Below, piece by piece: positions 17,283 to 25,772 of a stretch of DNA of 64,000 nt. Made by a program: the position numbers and the translations under genes. Every line of letters starts with the position of its first letter. Position 1 is the stretch's first letter. Origin of the DNA: Poriferisodalis sp022821985 (GTDB lineage: Bacteria > Actinomycetota > Acidimicrobiia > Acidimicrobiales > Poriferisodalaceae); contig NZ_OZ244781.1 in NCBI RefSeq assembly GCF_965219595.1, positions 310,001 through 374,000 of the forward strand, written 5' to 3'. The notes under the pieces were generated by a model. The model was not told the origin of the DNA and searched no databases. It saw nothing but the letters and a program-made list of their open reading frames with translations.

Positions 17283-19283
17283 ATGCACCTCGCCAAGCTC
17301 ACCAGTCCGGCTGACCTGCGAGCGCTCAGCCCGTCCCAGCTCGATGAGCTCTGTGCGGAGATCAGGGACTTCGTGGTGCAGGCTGTCTCGCAGACCGGCG
17401 GGCATCTCGGTTCGAACCTCGGCGCGGTGGAGCTCAGCGTGGCGCTGCACCGGGTGTTCGAATCGCCCCGCGACGTCATCATCTGGGACACCGGCCATCA
17501 GGCCTACGTGCACAAGCTCATCACCGGTCGGCGGGACGGCTTCGAGAAGCTGCGCCAGCGACACGGTCTGTCGGGGTACCCGAGCACCTCCGAGTCACCC
17601 CATGACGTCGTCGAGAACAGCCACGCTTCCACCTCGCTGAGCTGGGCGTCGGGGCTCGCCACCGGGTTCCAGCTCACCGGTCACGAGCACCGACGTGTCG
17701 TCGCGGTTATCGGCGACGGCTCCATGACCGGCGGGATGGCCTTCGAAGCACTGAACAACCTGGGGCACTACGCCCAGCGCGCATTGATCGTGCTGAACGA
17801 CAACGGCCGCTCCTACGCCCCCACTGTCAGCCGGCTGTCCACGGTGATGTCGCGACTGCGACAGTCGCCCCACTACGTGCAGGGCCGCCGAGCGGTCGAC
17901 CACTTGCTTGAGCGCGTGCCGCTGGGCGACGGCGTGCGCCGGAGCCTCGACAGCGCCGCGGCTGCGATGCGCGAAATGTGGGAGCCGCCGGCCTTCTTCG
18001 AGACGCTCGGCGTGCGCTATGTCGGCCCGGTTGACGGGCACGACATTTCGGCCATGGAATCAGCCTTCCGCGACGCCGCCGCCTACGCAGACGGGCCCAT
18101 CGTCGTCCATGTCGTTACACAGAAGGGGCGCGGCTACGCCCCCGCCGAGCACGACACCGAGAAGCACCTGCACGACATCGGCCTGTTCGACCCCGCCACC
18201 GGCAGCGCCCCGGCGCCCGGCACAGACAAGCTGCCTCCGGCGCCGACGGTGCCCGATGAAGCGGTTCGCCGAGCCGAGCCGACTGCGCCGGCCGTGCCGA
18301 CCGAACCGGCTCGCCAAGCCGAGCCGGTCTTGCGCGACTACACGGCCGTGTTCACCGAAACGCTCGTGGCAGCAGCACGACGCGACCGCAGCATCGTCGC
18401 GATTACTGCCGCCATGCCCGGCTCCACCGGGTTGCTGCCCTTCCAGCGGGAGTTCCCTGATCGTTTCTATGACGTGGGCATCGCCGAGCAGCATGCACTC
18501 ACATCGGCCGCCGGCATGGCACGCGCCGATCTCCGACCGGTCGTGGCGGTGTACTCGACGTTCCTGGCGCGGGCCTTCGATCAGGCGCTCTACGACATCG
18601 GCCTGCACCGGCTGCCGGTCATCCTCTGCGTGGACCGCGCCGGCGTCACCGGCCCCGACGGCGCGTCCCACCACGGCCTCTACGACATTGCCATGTTCAC
18701 GCGCATCCCCGGCATGACGGTGTTCGCCCCATCGGGGCCCGATGAGCTTCCGGCAGCGTTCGCCCAAGCCCTTGAGATCACTGACGGTCCCGTAGCAATC
18801 CGATGGCCCCGCGGCAAAGGCCCGGTGAGCGGGACGGTCCAGCAACCAGATGTCGTGACGAGCGGCATGCGCGCAGAGGCCCGCCAACACCGGTCAGGCC
18901 CCGACGCCTGCATCCTGGCCGCCGGCCAGACATTCAGCGCAGCCATCGAAGCCGCCGAATTGCTCAGCGCCGATGGCGTAGAAGTCTCACTGTGGGACCC
19001 GAGAGTCCTGAAACCGCTCGACCGCGCCATGCTGCTCGACGCTGCGGCGCACCCACTCGTGGTGACCGTGGAGGACGGTGTGCGCGTGGGCGGCTTCGGC
19101 AGCCTCGTCAACGATGCGCTCCAGCAACTCGACTCCCCATCAGTGCCACGCGTTGTCCAGCTCGGAACCCCCGACGCCTACCTCCCCCACGGCACAGCCG
19201 CCGAGCTGCACGCCGAACTCGGCCTAGACGCCAAGGGCATCGCGGCCGCAGTCACCAAGACTCTCGCTCGCATCACCGCCTAA
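17283..19283 (+). CDS. dxs: 1-deoxy-D-xylulose-5-phosphate synthase
   Basis: Dxs condenses pyruvate and glyceraldehyde 3-phosphate, the entry step of the MEP isoprenoid pathway, using thiamine diphosphate. The protein (666 aa) has the substrate loop GGHLGSNLGAVELSVALH (about 40-57), the ThDP site GDGSMTGGMAFEALNN (about 150), the GPVDGHD segment and the second-domain core FYDVGIAEQHA with catalytic Glu. TFLARAFDQ and the C-terminal transketolase domain follow. The linker between domains (about 305-350) is a Pro/Ala/Glu-rich insert with two near-repeats of PAxPTEPxRxAEP. No canonical ribosome-binding site is obvious at ATG 17283. Confidence 0.96.
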   Translation: MHLAKLTSPADLRALSPSQLDELCAEIRDFVVQAVSQTGGHLGSNLGAVELSVALHRVFESPRDVIIWDTGHQAYVHKLITGRRDGFEKLRQRHGLSGYPSTSESPHDVVENSHASTSLSWASGLATGFQLTGHEHRRVVAVIGDGSMTGGMAFEALNNLGHYAQRALIVLNDNGRSYAPTVSRLSTVMSRLRQSPHYVQGRRAVDHLLERVPLGDGVRRSLDSAAAAMREMWEPPAFFETLGVRYVGPVDGHDISAMESAFRDAAAYADGPIVVHVVTQKGRGYAPAEHDTEKHLHDIGLFDPATGSAPAPGTDKLPPAPTVPDEAVRRAEPTAPAVPTEPARQAEPVLRDYTAVFTETLVAAARRDRSIVAITAAMPGSTGLLPFQREFPDRFYDVGIAEQHALTSAAGMARADLRPVVAVYSTFLARAFDQALYDIGLHRLPVILCVDRAGVTGPDGASHHGLYDIAMFTRIPGMTVFAPSGPDELPAAFAQALEITDGPVAIRWPRGKGPVSGTVQQPDVVTSGMRAEARQHRSGPDACILAAGQTFSAAIEAAELLSADGVEVSLWDPRVLKPLDRAMLLDAAAHPLVVTVEDGVRVGGFGSLVNDALQQLDSPSVPRVVQLGTPDAYLPHGTAAELHAELGLDAKGIAAAVTKTLARITA

Positions 19284-19427
19284 CGACCGAGAACGCGAGG
19301 GGTGTGAGGGGGTGGGGGTGCCCACGCGCAGTTCGCAGCGCCACAGCCCGTCCACCGTGCAACGGGCGGCGCTGCGCTTGTCTGAGCATGGGTGCGCCCG
19401 CCCCTCGCACCCCGGGCACACGCGAAA

Positions 19428-19453
19428 CGGCCCGGAGCAGATGCCCCGGGCCG
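19428..19453. terminator. Bidirectional hairpin between dxs and the thiolase gene
   Basis: There is a perfect 8-bp GC stem (CGGCCCGG / CCGGGCCG) with a 10-base loop between two convergent genes. There is no T-run, as is common in GC-rich actinobacteria. Confidence 0.55.
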
Positions 19454-19479
19454 CTACGCGTTGAATTGTGCAGCGAGGG

Positions 19480-20682
19480 TTAGCCCAGCTCGGAACCGAC
19501 GACCGAGACGAAGCTCACCGCTGCCCCGGGCTGCCCGCCGAGGTTGTGCGTGAGCCCCAGCGTCTTGCCCTGCTCGGTGACTGAGGGGATCTGCCGCTCA
19601 GGCGGGGCCTGACCGCGCAGCTGCAGCCAGCACTCGAAGAGCATCCGCAGGCCGGATGCACCAATCGGGTGGCCGAAGCTCTTCAGACCGCCATCGGGAT
19701 TGACCGGGAGGTCGCCGTCGAGGTCGAACGTGCCGGCCATGGCTTCCTTCCAGCCCAGGCCACGCTCGGCGAACCCGAGGTCCTCCATCAGGACCAACTC
19801 GGTGGGCGTGAAGCAGTCGTGCACCTCGGCCATCGCGATCTGCGAACGCGGGTCGGTGATGCCGGCCTGCTTGTAGGCCTCGGTGGCCGACGCTACGACC
19901 TCACGGAAGGTGGTGTAGTCGTAGGTGCTGTCGAGCGCGCCGGTCGCAGGACCGGACGCAAAGCTGAGGGCCTTGATGTACAGCGGGTTGTCGCAGTACT
20001 TGTGGGCGTCCTCGGCCCGCACCAGGACTGCAGCAGCCGAGCCGTCGCTGACACCCGAGCAGTCGAAGATGCCCAGCGGACCAGCGATCAGCGGCGAGCC
20101 GGCGATGGTCTCCTTGGCGACTTCCTTGCGGAACTGCGCCCGAGGATTCAGCGCACCGTTGCGGTGGTTCTTCCAGGCGATCCGGGTGAGGACTTCCTTC
20201 ATGGTGTCCTCGTCGAGCCCGTACTTGTGGGCGTAGGCCGGTGCCAGCAAGCTGAACGTGGCCGGTGCGGTGATCGTGGAATCGGTGCCGTCGCTGGGCG
20301 GGCGAGCGCCCGTCAGACCCGAGTAGCCGGAGTCCTTCAGCTTCTCCACGCCGATCGCCATCACCATGTCGTAGGCGCCCGAAGCGACTGCATAGGCAGC
20401 GTTGCGGAATGCCTCAGAACCGGTGGCGCACATGTTCTCGAGCCGGGTTACCGGCTTGTAGTCGAGCTGCAGGGGCTTCGACAGCGTCAGGCCGGAGACT
20501 CCCGAGCCCATCGTGCCGAGCCAGAAGGCGTCGATGTCGTCTTGGGTGACGCCGGCGGATGCGTACGCATCGTGTGCTGCGTCGGTGAGCATGTCATCGA
20601 CGCTGCGGTCCCAGTGCTCGCCGAACTGGGTGCAACCCATTCCGACGATCGCGACCTTGTCGCGAATGCCATGTGAACTCAT
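19480..20682 (-). CDS. Thiolase / acetyl-CoA acetyltransferase (SCP-x-like)
   Basis: The predicted 400-aa enzyme belongs to the lipid-transfer/thiolase group. It has the nucleophile region TRLENMCATGSEAFRNAA (Cys near residue 86), the segment EVHDCFTPTEL and the histidine motif KSFGHPIGASG near 350; the usual final CxG motif is replaced by GGQPGAAV. ATG 20682 (MSSHGIRDKVAIVGMG) is chosen since the conserved strand begins there; the frame is open to 20781. It lies 95 bases after the HMG-CoA-synthase-like gene on the same strand. Such pairs act in side-chain or branched acyl-CoA metabolism, with the exact substrate unknown. Confidence 0.85.
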   Translation of the reverse strand: MSSHGIRDKVAIVGMGCTQFGEHWDRSVDDMLTDAAHDAYASAGVTQDDIDAFWLGTMGSGVSGLTLSKPLQLDYKPVTRLENMCATGSEAFRNAAYAVASGAYDMVMAIGVEKLKDSGYSGLTGARPPSDGTDSTITAPATFSLLAPAYAHKYGLDEDTMKEVLTRIAWKNHRNGALNPRAQFRKEVAKETIAGSPLIAGPLGIFDCSGVSDGSAAAVLVRAEDAHKYCDNPLYIKALSFASGPATGALDSTYDYTTFREVVASATEAYKQAGITDPRSQIAMAEVHDCFTPTELVLMEDLGFAERGLGWKEAMAGTFDLDGDLPVNPDGGLKSFGHPIGASGLRMLFECWLQLRGQAPPERQIPSVTEQGKTLGLTHNLGGQPGAAVSFVSVVGSELG

Positions 20683-20777
20683 GTGTGCCTGCCTTGTGGT
20701 GAGTTGGGTATTGACATTATGGCCGCTGGGCGCTGTGCTTGCCTGCTGCTGCTCCCGCAGCACGACGTATTGCTGCG

Positions 20778-22178
20778 TCACCCCGCAGCCGGGCGAGCCT
20801 TCCAGAAGTAGTTGTGGATTCCCTCCGCGCTGTACAGGCGCCGGAAGGTCATCTCGACTCGGTCGCCGATGCGCACCTCATCGGGTTCGACATCGGTCAT
20901 CTCGGCCTGGAAGCGTCCGCCGCCGTCGTAGTCGATGACCACGGCAACCATGGGCGGCGACAGCGAGAACGCCAGCCGGTCCACCGTGAAGGTGGCGATC
21001 GTGGCAGGCACATCAGCCATGCGGACACGCTCCATGTCGTCGACAGCGCCGCCTTCCATCGACACGCGCATCGGCGGCAGATGAATGGCACCCGAACTGC
21101 GGTCGCGTGAGCCGACGAACGCGTACTTCCAGTCTTCGGAGCGGAATGCCGGCGGCGCACCAGGACGCTCGGGGTCCGGGCGGCGGGGCGGTTCGCGGTC
21201 GAGGAATCCGCGCCACGTCAGGAACTTGTTGTAATCCAGCGCGTCGTTGCCCCGATCGATCTGGGCGCGCACCGGTGCATACGGCGCATGGTCGGCAATG
21301 GCGTCGGTCGTCCTCAGCACATCGGCCGTGGCGCCGTCGGCGAGATGCACCAGCAGGATCGTCTCGCCCGGCGCCGCGTCGTCGAGCACGGCTGCCAGCA
21401 CGATCGCCGCATGCGCCGTGCCGGTGTTGCCGATATCGCCGGTCAAGTCCGGGACCAGTTTGTCGCCGGCCACCCGGGACAGGCCACGCACCGCACGTGC
21501 GTGCAGACCGACGATCGCGATCTTGTCAATGCCGTCGAGGCCGACACCGGCGTCTGCCAGTGCTCGCTCGATGGCATCGTTGGCGAGCGGCAGGTACACC
21601 TGCTCGCCGAATCGCTCCTCCCAGATGCGCGAGTAGGCATCGCCGGGCTGGCGGTAGCGATCAGTGAACTCAGCAGTCGCAACGGCTCCCCCGAGCCACT
21701 CGCACAGCACCGGTGACACTGCGTCATCGCCGAAGACGAAGGCGGCTGCGCCGTCGCCGCCGCCTGCCTCGTCGCCACTGGTCGGGCGACCGGTGCGCAG
21801 ATCCGAAGCCACCGCCAGGTTGGTGCCCCGATTGGCCGCGGCGAGCGCCCAGATGGCCTCTGATGAACGCGGCGCGCCGCCGGCGTCGACCGCCCAAGAC
21901 GATTGGGGCAGATCCAGCGCAGCGTGGATGGCGGAAGCGTTCGTCTTGTCCATGTATGCAGGATTCGCCGTCGAGAACAGCACGGAGTCGGGCACGATGT
22001 CGCTCCTGCGCAGCGCGTTGCGCGCGGCCTCCACACCCATCGTGGTGGTGTCCTCGTCGTAGCTGGCCACAGCTCGGTGTCCGCGGCCGCCGCCCGAGCC
22101 CATCGCCGCGGTGATCTTGGAGCGGTCCAGCCGCCAATACGGCACGTACGCCCCGTACGCAATGATCCCTCGTCCCAT
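20778..22178 (-). CDS. HMG-CoA-synthase-like protein fused to an OB-fold (DUF35) acyl-CoA-binding domain
   Basis: The 466-aa protein opens as a ketoacyl/HMG-CoA synthase fold (RGIIAYGAYVPYWRLDR, then DEDTTTMGVEAARNAL) and carries DIGNTGTAHAAIVLAAVLD around residue 240. From about 340 it changes to an OB-fold with the DUF35-type stretch (CoA carrier/acyl-CoA binding), including VRIGDRVEMTFRRLYSAEGIHNYFWK. The position where HMG-CoA synthases have their nucleophilic Cys reads VDAGGAPRSSEA, with no cysteine, so condensing activity is doubtful. With the adjacent thiolase it may form a thiolase/OB-protein complex. Confidence 0.75.
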   Translation of the reverse strand: MGRGIIAYGAYVPYWRLDRSKITAAMGSGGGRGHRAVASYDEDTTTMGVEAARNALRRSDIVPDSVLFSTANPAYMDKTNASAIHAALDLPQSSWAVDAGGAPRSSEAIWALAAANRGTNLAVASDLRTGRPTSGDEAGGGDGAAAFVFGDDAVSPVLCEWLGGAVATAEFTDRYRQPGDAYSRIWEERFGEQVYLPLANDAIERALADAGVGLDGIDKIAIVGLHARAVRGLSRVAGDKLVPDLTGDIGNTGTAHAAIVLAAVLDDAAPGETILLVHLADGATADVLRTTDAIADHAPYAPVRAQIDRGNDALDYNKFLTWRGFLDREPPRRPDPERPGAPPAFRSEDWKYAFVGSRDRSSGAIHLPPMRVSMEGGAVDDMERVRMADVPATIATFTVDRLAFSLSPPMVAVVIDYDGGGRFQAEMTDVEPDEVRIGDRVEMTFRRLYSAEGIHNYFWKARPAAG

Positions 22179-22305
22179 CGTCGGTTCTCCCGTCGCTGCG
22201 GTTGCAATCGTGGCCGCGGTCTTCGGCCGTCAAGCGGTCCGGTTCGGTTGTCCTCGGCGCACACCGGCCAGCGCAGGAGCCTACGGCGTGGAGCGTCGGT
22301 GTCGC

Positions 22306-23046
22306 CTAGCCCGCGGGCACTACGCGGTAGGCCTCGGCGAGCCGATCGCTGGGAAGGCTGCCCGCGGCTGCGGTATCGGCAGCCCACTCGCGCAGGCGGC
22401 CTTCGAGATCGTCCATCTCCGCGGTCTGGCTGCGATGTGCACGAAGCGCTTCGACCTTGCGGCCGAAGCTGTCGGTGATGTCGATCCACCGGTTGGGCTC
22501 GGTGCCGATCAGCCAGATTTCGCTGACGTTGTGGGGCTTGTGACCCTCGTCCAGTAGTTCCGGGAAGGCCCGTGGATTGCGGGAGTCGGGGTACACAGCG
22601 GCCATCGCGGCAGTAGCAGTGGCCAGGTGGTCCGGGTGGGAGATGTAGATGTGGTCCCAGTTGGGGATCGTGGTCTGGCAGAGCACGGCATCGGGACGGA
22701 CGATCCGGATCACGCGCGCGATGTCACGTCGCAATCCCAAGTCGGCCACGACCATGCCATCAGGGTGGCCCAGCCAGTGCAGCTCGCTCACACCCACTGT
22801 GGCTGCCGCCGCAGTCTGCTCGGCCTGCCGCATTGCGGCCAGCTCGTCAGGTGTATGGGACATGTCGTCGTCGCCGGCTTCCCCGCTCGTCGCCAGGCAG
22901 TACGCCACGTGGCATCCGGCTGATGTCAGCGCGGCAACGGTTCCCGCCATGCCGAAGTCGATGTCGTCGGGATGCGCCACGATGATCAGCGCCCGTGCAG
23001 GCGCTTCGATCTCTCCCTGATCGGTGAGGATCACGCCCACTGCCAC
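22306..23046 (-). CDS. PIG-L-family deacetylase
   Basis: This family comprises zinc-dependent N-acetyl hydrolases acting on small GlcNAc-like compounds. The 246-aa protein has the zinc motif AHPDDIDFG (residues 24-32) and the later HPDHLATA motif supplying a second histidine. The intervening HWLGHPDGMV and DIARVIRIVRPDAVL follow the family pattern. It could act in thiol (mycothiol conjugate) chemistry or glycan turnover; the motif variant (HPDDIDF rather than HPDDES) argues against a straight MshB assignment. Its start is 44 bases after the nfuA-like stop on the same strand. Confidence 0.85.
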   Translation of the reverse strand: MAVGVILTDQGEIEAPARALIIVAHPDDIDFGMAGTVAALTSAGCHVAYCLATSGEAGDDDMSHTPDELAAMRQAEQTAAAATVGVSELHWLGHPDGMVVADLGLRRDIARVIRIVRPDAVLCQTTIPNWDHIYISHPDHLATATAAMAAVYPDSRNPRAFPELLDEGHKPHNVSEIWLIGTEPNRWIDITDSFGRKVEALRAHRSQTAEMDDLEGRLREWAADTAAAGSLPSDRLAEAYRVVPAG

Positions 23047-23090
23047 AACCTCCGTCGCTTGGGCGACGGCGTCGCCATTCGGCTCAACCG

Positions 23091-23756
23091 TTAGGTGAAG
23101 TAGGGGTTCTCGCCCGAGGCGTGGTCGGTGAGGTCGACGACCCGCTCGACTTCAGGGATCAGCTCGCGCAGTGTGCGCTCGATGCCCGCGGTGACCGTGG
23201 CGTTCGCCATGCCGCAGCCTTGGCAGCCGCCGCCCAGCTTGACGACGACCGTGTCGCCTTCCACCGACACCAGCTCGGCGAACCCGCCGTGCGCGGCAAT
23301 CGAGGGGTTGATCCGCTTGGTGAGCACCTCGCGGACGTTGTCCTCCACCGTGCCGTCGAGGTCGAGCTGTGCGTTGGGGCCGAGGTCGGGGCGGTTGGGG
23401 TTGCGCAGCACGAGGCCCGGCTGGTTCGGGTTGGACGGCAGGTCCAGCGAAGCGCCGTCGAGCTTGGGGACATCGCGATCGGGAATCAGCACCGTCAGAC
23501 CGCCCCCGACTGCGAACGGCACGTCGGCAGCGTCGGCCTCGGCCAGCAACTCGAAGGCGAGGTCGTAGGTGTAGTCGACGCCTTGGGCGCCGGTCACCTC
23601 GATGCGAAGCGCCAGCTGATCGCCGTCGACTTCGCTGTCGCGCAGTTCGACCACCTTCTCGAGTGCAGCCGGCGTGACGTCGAAGGTCTCGCGCCGCGTC
23701 TCCATCATCGATTCGCGCACTGCGTCAGCGGGAGCCATCGGATCGCTCAGGGCCAT
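23091..23756 (-). CDS. NfuA-like iron-sulfur cluster carrier
   Basis: The 221-aa protein combines a degenerate A-type (HesB/IscA-like) N-terminal domain (about residues 23-115, without the three cysteines of active A-type carriers) with a C-terminal NifU domain (about 135-205). The NifU CxxC is C178-QG-C181 in GGGCQGCGMA. This is the NfuA architecture, a carrier that delivers 4Fe-4S clusters to apo-enzymes; MoaA in this window is a plausible client. The C-terminal NPYFT ending is also typical. It is divergent from the acryloyl-CoA-reductase-like gene. Confidence 0.88.
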   Translation of the reverse strand: MALSDPMAPADAVRESMMETRRETFDVTPAALEKVVELRDSEVDGDQLALRIEVTGAQGVDYTYDLAFELLAEADAADVPFAVGGGLTVLIPDRDVPKLDGASLDLPSNPNQPGLVLRNPNRPDLGPNAQLDLDGTVEDNVREVLTKRINPSIAAHGGFAELVSVEGDTVVVKLGGGCQGCGMANATVTAGIERTLRELIPEVERVVDLTDHASGENPYFT

Positions 23757-23892
23757 ATCGGCAGCCTACTGACGACGCCCTGCGGGTCCGTGGGCGGCCG
23801 CGAAAGGCGTTGCCCCACAGCCTTGGCGGTAGTGTCCCGCGCGCTCGCTGCGCCTCTCAGACCGAGGGCGACCCGCAACAAAGGGGATCTTC

Positions 23893-24876
23893 ATGGCCTT
23901 CCGCGCATTGATGCTGCACGAACAGGACCGAGCCGTCTCGGCCGAGCTGGCCGACATCGACGACAGCCAACTGCCCGACGGCAATGTCACCGTGGCCGTG
24001 GAATACAGCACGCTGAACTACAAGGACGGGATGATCCTGGGCGGGATTGGGCGACTTGTCCGCACGTACCCGCACGTGGGAGGGATCGACTTCGCGGGCG
24101 TCGTCGAGTCATCCGACGACGGCCGCTTCGCTCCGGGAGATCGGGTTGTGCTGACCGGCTGGCGAGTCGGCGAGACCCACTGGGGCGGCTACGCGGAGCG
24201 CGCACGCGTGAGCGGCGACTGGCTGGTGCGGCTGCCCGATGGGCTGTCGACGTTCGACGCAATGACGATCGGCACGGCCGGGTTCACCTCGATGCTGGCC
24301 GCGCAAGCGCTGGAGCGGCACGGCCTCGGATCGGGTCCGGTGCTGGTGACCGGTGCTGCCGGCGGCGTCGGCAGCGTGGCGGTGCACCTGCTGTCGGCGG
24401 CCGGCCATGAGGTCGCGGCCTCGACTGGCAGGCCGCAGACCGCCGACTACCTGCGCAACCTCGGCGCTTCGGAGATCATCGACCGGACGGAGTTGTCGGA
24501 GCCGCCAGGGCGGCCGCTCGGCAGTGAGAGATTCGGCGGCTGCGTAGACGCAGTCGGGGGGACCACGCTTGCGAACGTGCTGACCCAGATGTCATACGGG
24601 TCGAGTGTGGCGGCGTGCGGCCTCGCCGGCGGCAATGGGCTCGACACCACCGTCATCCCCTTCCTGCTGCGCGGCGTCAACCTGCTCGGCATCGATTCGG
24701 TGATGTGCCCCTACGAGCCGCGCGCTGCCGCATGGCAACGACTCGACGAGCTGGTGGATCGGGATCTGCTGGCATCGATGGCGACAACGGTGGGTCTGGG
24801 CGATCTGGCTGCGCTGGGGCCGAAGATCCTGGCGGGCGAAGTGCAAGGGCGCACTGTTGTCAATGTGCGCGCCTGA
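23893..24876 (+). CDS. Acryloyl-CoA-reductase-like (AcuI/YhdH) MDR oxidoreductase
   Basis: This 327-aa zinc-free medium-chain reductase belongs to the AcuI/YhdH group. The family pattern is STLNYKDGMILGGIGRLVRTYPHVGGIDFAGVV (about 38-70), GWRVGETHWGGYAE, GTAGFTSMLAAQAL, the NADPH-binding VLVTGAAGGVGSVAVHLL (about 150) and FLLRGVNLLGIDSV. AcuI reduces acryloyl-CoA to propionyl-CoA with NADPH, including in dimethylsulfoniopropionate or 3-hydroxypropionate breakdown; no other genes of those routes are nearby, so the physiological role is open. After the stop, about 16 bases of the gene end are duplicated (24896-24911). Confidence 0.85.
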   Translation: MAFRALMLHEQDRAVSAELADIDDSQLPDGNVTVAVEYSTLNYKDGMILGGIGRLVRTYPHVGGIDFAGVVESSDDGRFAPGDRVVLTGWRVGETHWGGYAERARVSGDWLVRLPDGLSTFDAMTIGTAGFTSMLAAQALERHGLGSGPVLVTGAAGGVGSVAVHLLSAAGHEVAASTGRPQTADYLRNLGASEIIDRTELSEPPGRPLGSERFGGCVDAVGGTTLANVLTQMSYGSSVAACGLAGGNGLDTTVIPFLLRGVNLLGIDSVMCPYEPRAAAWQRLDELVDRDLLASMATTVGLGDLAALGPKILAGEVQGRTVVNVRA

Positions 24877-24918
24877 CGGCGCGTCCCTGGATGTGCGCGC
24901 CTGACGCTGCGCAGGTGG

Positions 24919-25056
24919 CTACAGCACAGAAGCGATTGCGGCGAAACCGGTCAGCAGCATCGCAGCAACCACAAGGACTGCCGTCCACCACAGCCCCGGC
25001 TGGCGCTGGCGCAGCGGGCGCAGGTTGCCCATCGCGTCATAACGGTGACGTGGCAT
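24919..25056 (-). CDS. Small membrane protein (45 aa)
   Basis: This is a short frame with ATG at 25056 and TAG at 24919-24921. It encodes a basic N-terminus (MPRHRYDAMGNLRPLRQRQ) and one strong transmembrane helix (about residues 22-44, WWTAVLVVAAMLLTGFAAIAS). The 9-base gap to the upstream lipoprotein gene on the same strand suggests co-transcription. The length and composition resemble the small one-helix proteins common in actinobacteria. The function is unknown. Confidence 0.5.
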   Translation of the reverse strand: MPRHRYDAMGNLRPLRQRQPGLWWTAVLVVAAMLLTGFAAIASVL

Positions 25057-25065
25057 GCGCTGGGC

Positions 25066-25635
25066 CTAGCCCTTCAGCCTCCACTCGATGGCGCCGATCT
25101 CGTTCTGCACCTCGACCTCGATGTCCTGTGTGGCCCCTGTATCGGAACGCTCGAGCGTGCACAGGAACGTATGGCCGACCGAAACCACCAGGTACTGGTC
25201 GTCGCCGCAATTGGCTTGGACACCGAATCCCAATGCGGCTGCCGCTTCGGCACCAAGCGCCGTCTCGGTGGCATTGGTCTGCATCACTGCCTGGCGAGGT
25301 CGGATCTCGCGGCGGCCCTGCTCGTCGATGATCGTCACCTGCGCCTCGTAGAACGCTCCCTCAACGAGTCCGTCGCACAGGAACGTTGATCCCGGCCTGA
25401 TGGGTGCGTCCTCGGGGCAGTCGATGTCGGCGATCTCGGCGGGTGCGACCACGCTCTGCAAGTAATCCTGCACTTCGCGCTCCACCTGCGACTGGTCGGC
25501 ACCGCCGCCGCAGGCCGCGAGCACCGTCGCCGTCAACACCGCCGAAACAGCGATCCAGCCCCATCGGCCAATGCGATGCACACCTGTCCACCGCCCCCGC
25601 GCACAGGCTGTCTCCGGCGCGAGCGGTCTGGTCAA
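25066..25635 (-). CDS. Lipoprotein with DUF4333-like domains
   Basis: The 189-aa precursor has a signal sequence ending in a lipobox (VLAAC, lipidated C42). The exported part contains two cysteine pairs in the pattern C-x(10-16)-G-x-x-FLC (DCPEDAPIRPGSTFLC and NCGDDQYLVVSVGHTFLC). This looks like two tandem copies of the DUF4333-type disulfide domain found in actinobacterial lipoproteins. It is probably anchored on the outer face of the membrane. The role is unknown. The true start could be a few codons downstream of 25635, since the lipobox signal needs only the region from about residue 20. Confidence 0.75.
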   Translation of the reverse strand: MTRPLAPETACARGRWTGVHRIGRWGWIAVSAVLTATVLAACGGGADQSQVEREVQDYLQSVVAPAEIADIDCPEDAPIRPGSTFLCDGLVEGAFYEAQVTIIDEQGRREIRPRQAVMQTNATETALGAEAAAALGFGVQANCGDDQYLVVSVGHTFLCTLERSDTGATQDIEVEVQNEIGAIEWRLKG

Positions 25636-25772
25636 GTTGAGGGCCTCCGGCTAGGAATGACGGGACAATAGCCCAACGCCACGCCGCAACCTGTACTTCT
25701 CACAGCCGGCAAAATCACAGGTCATCCGTGTCCTCTGCAGAGCCTTGCGCTGCACGCGAATTCGGATGCCGA

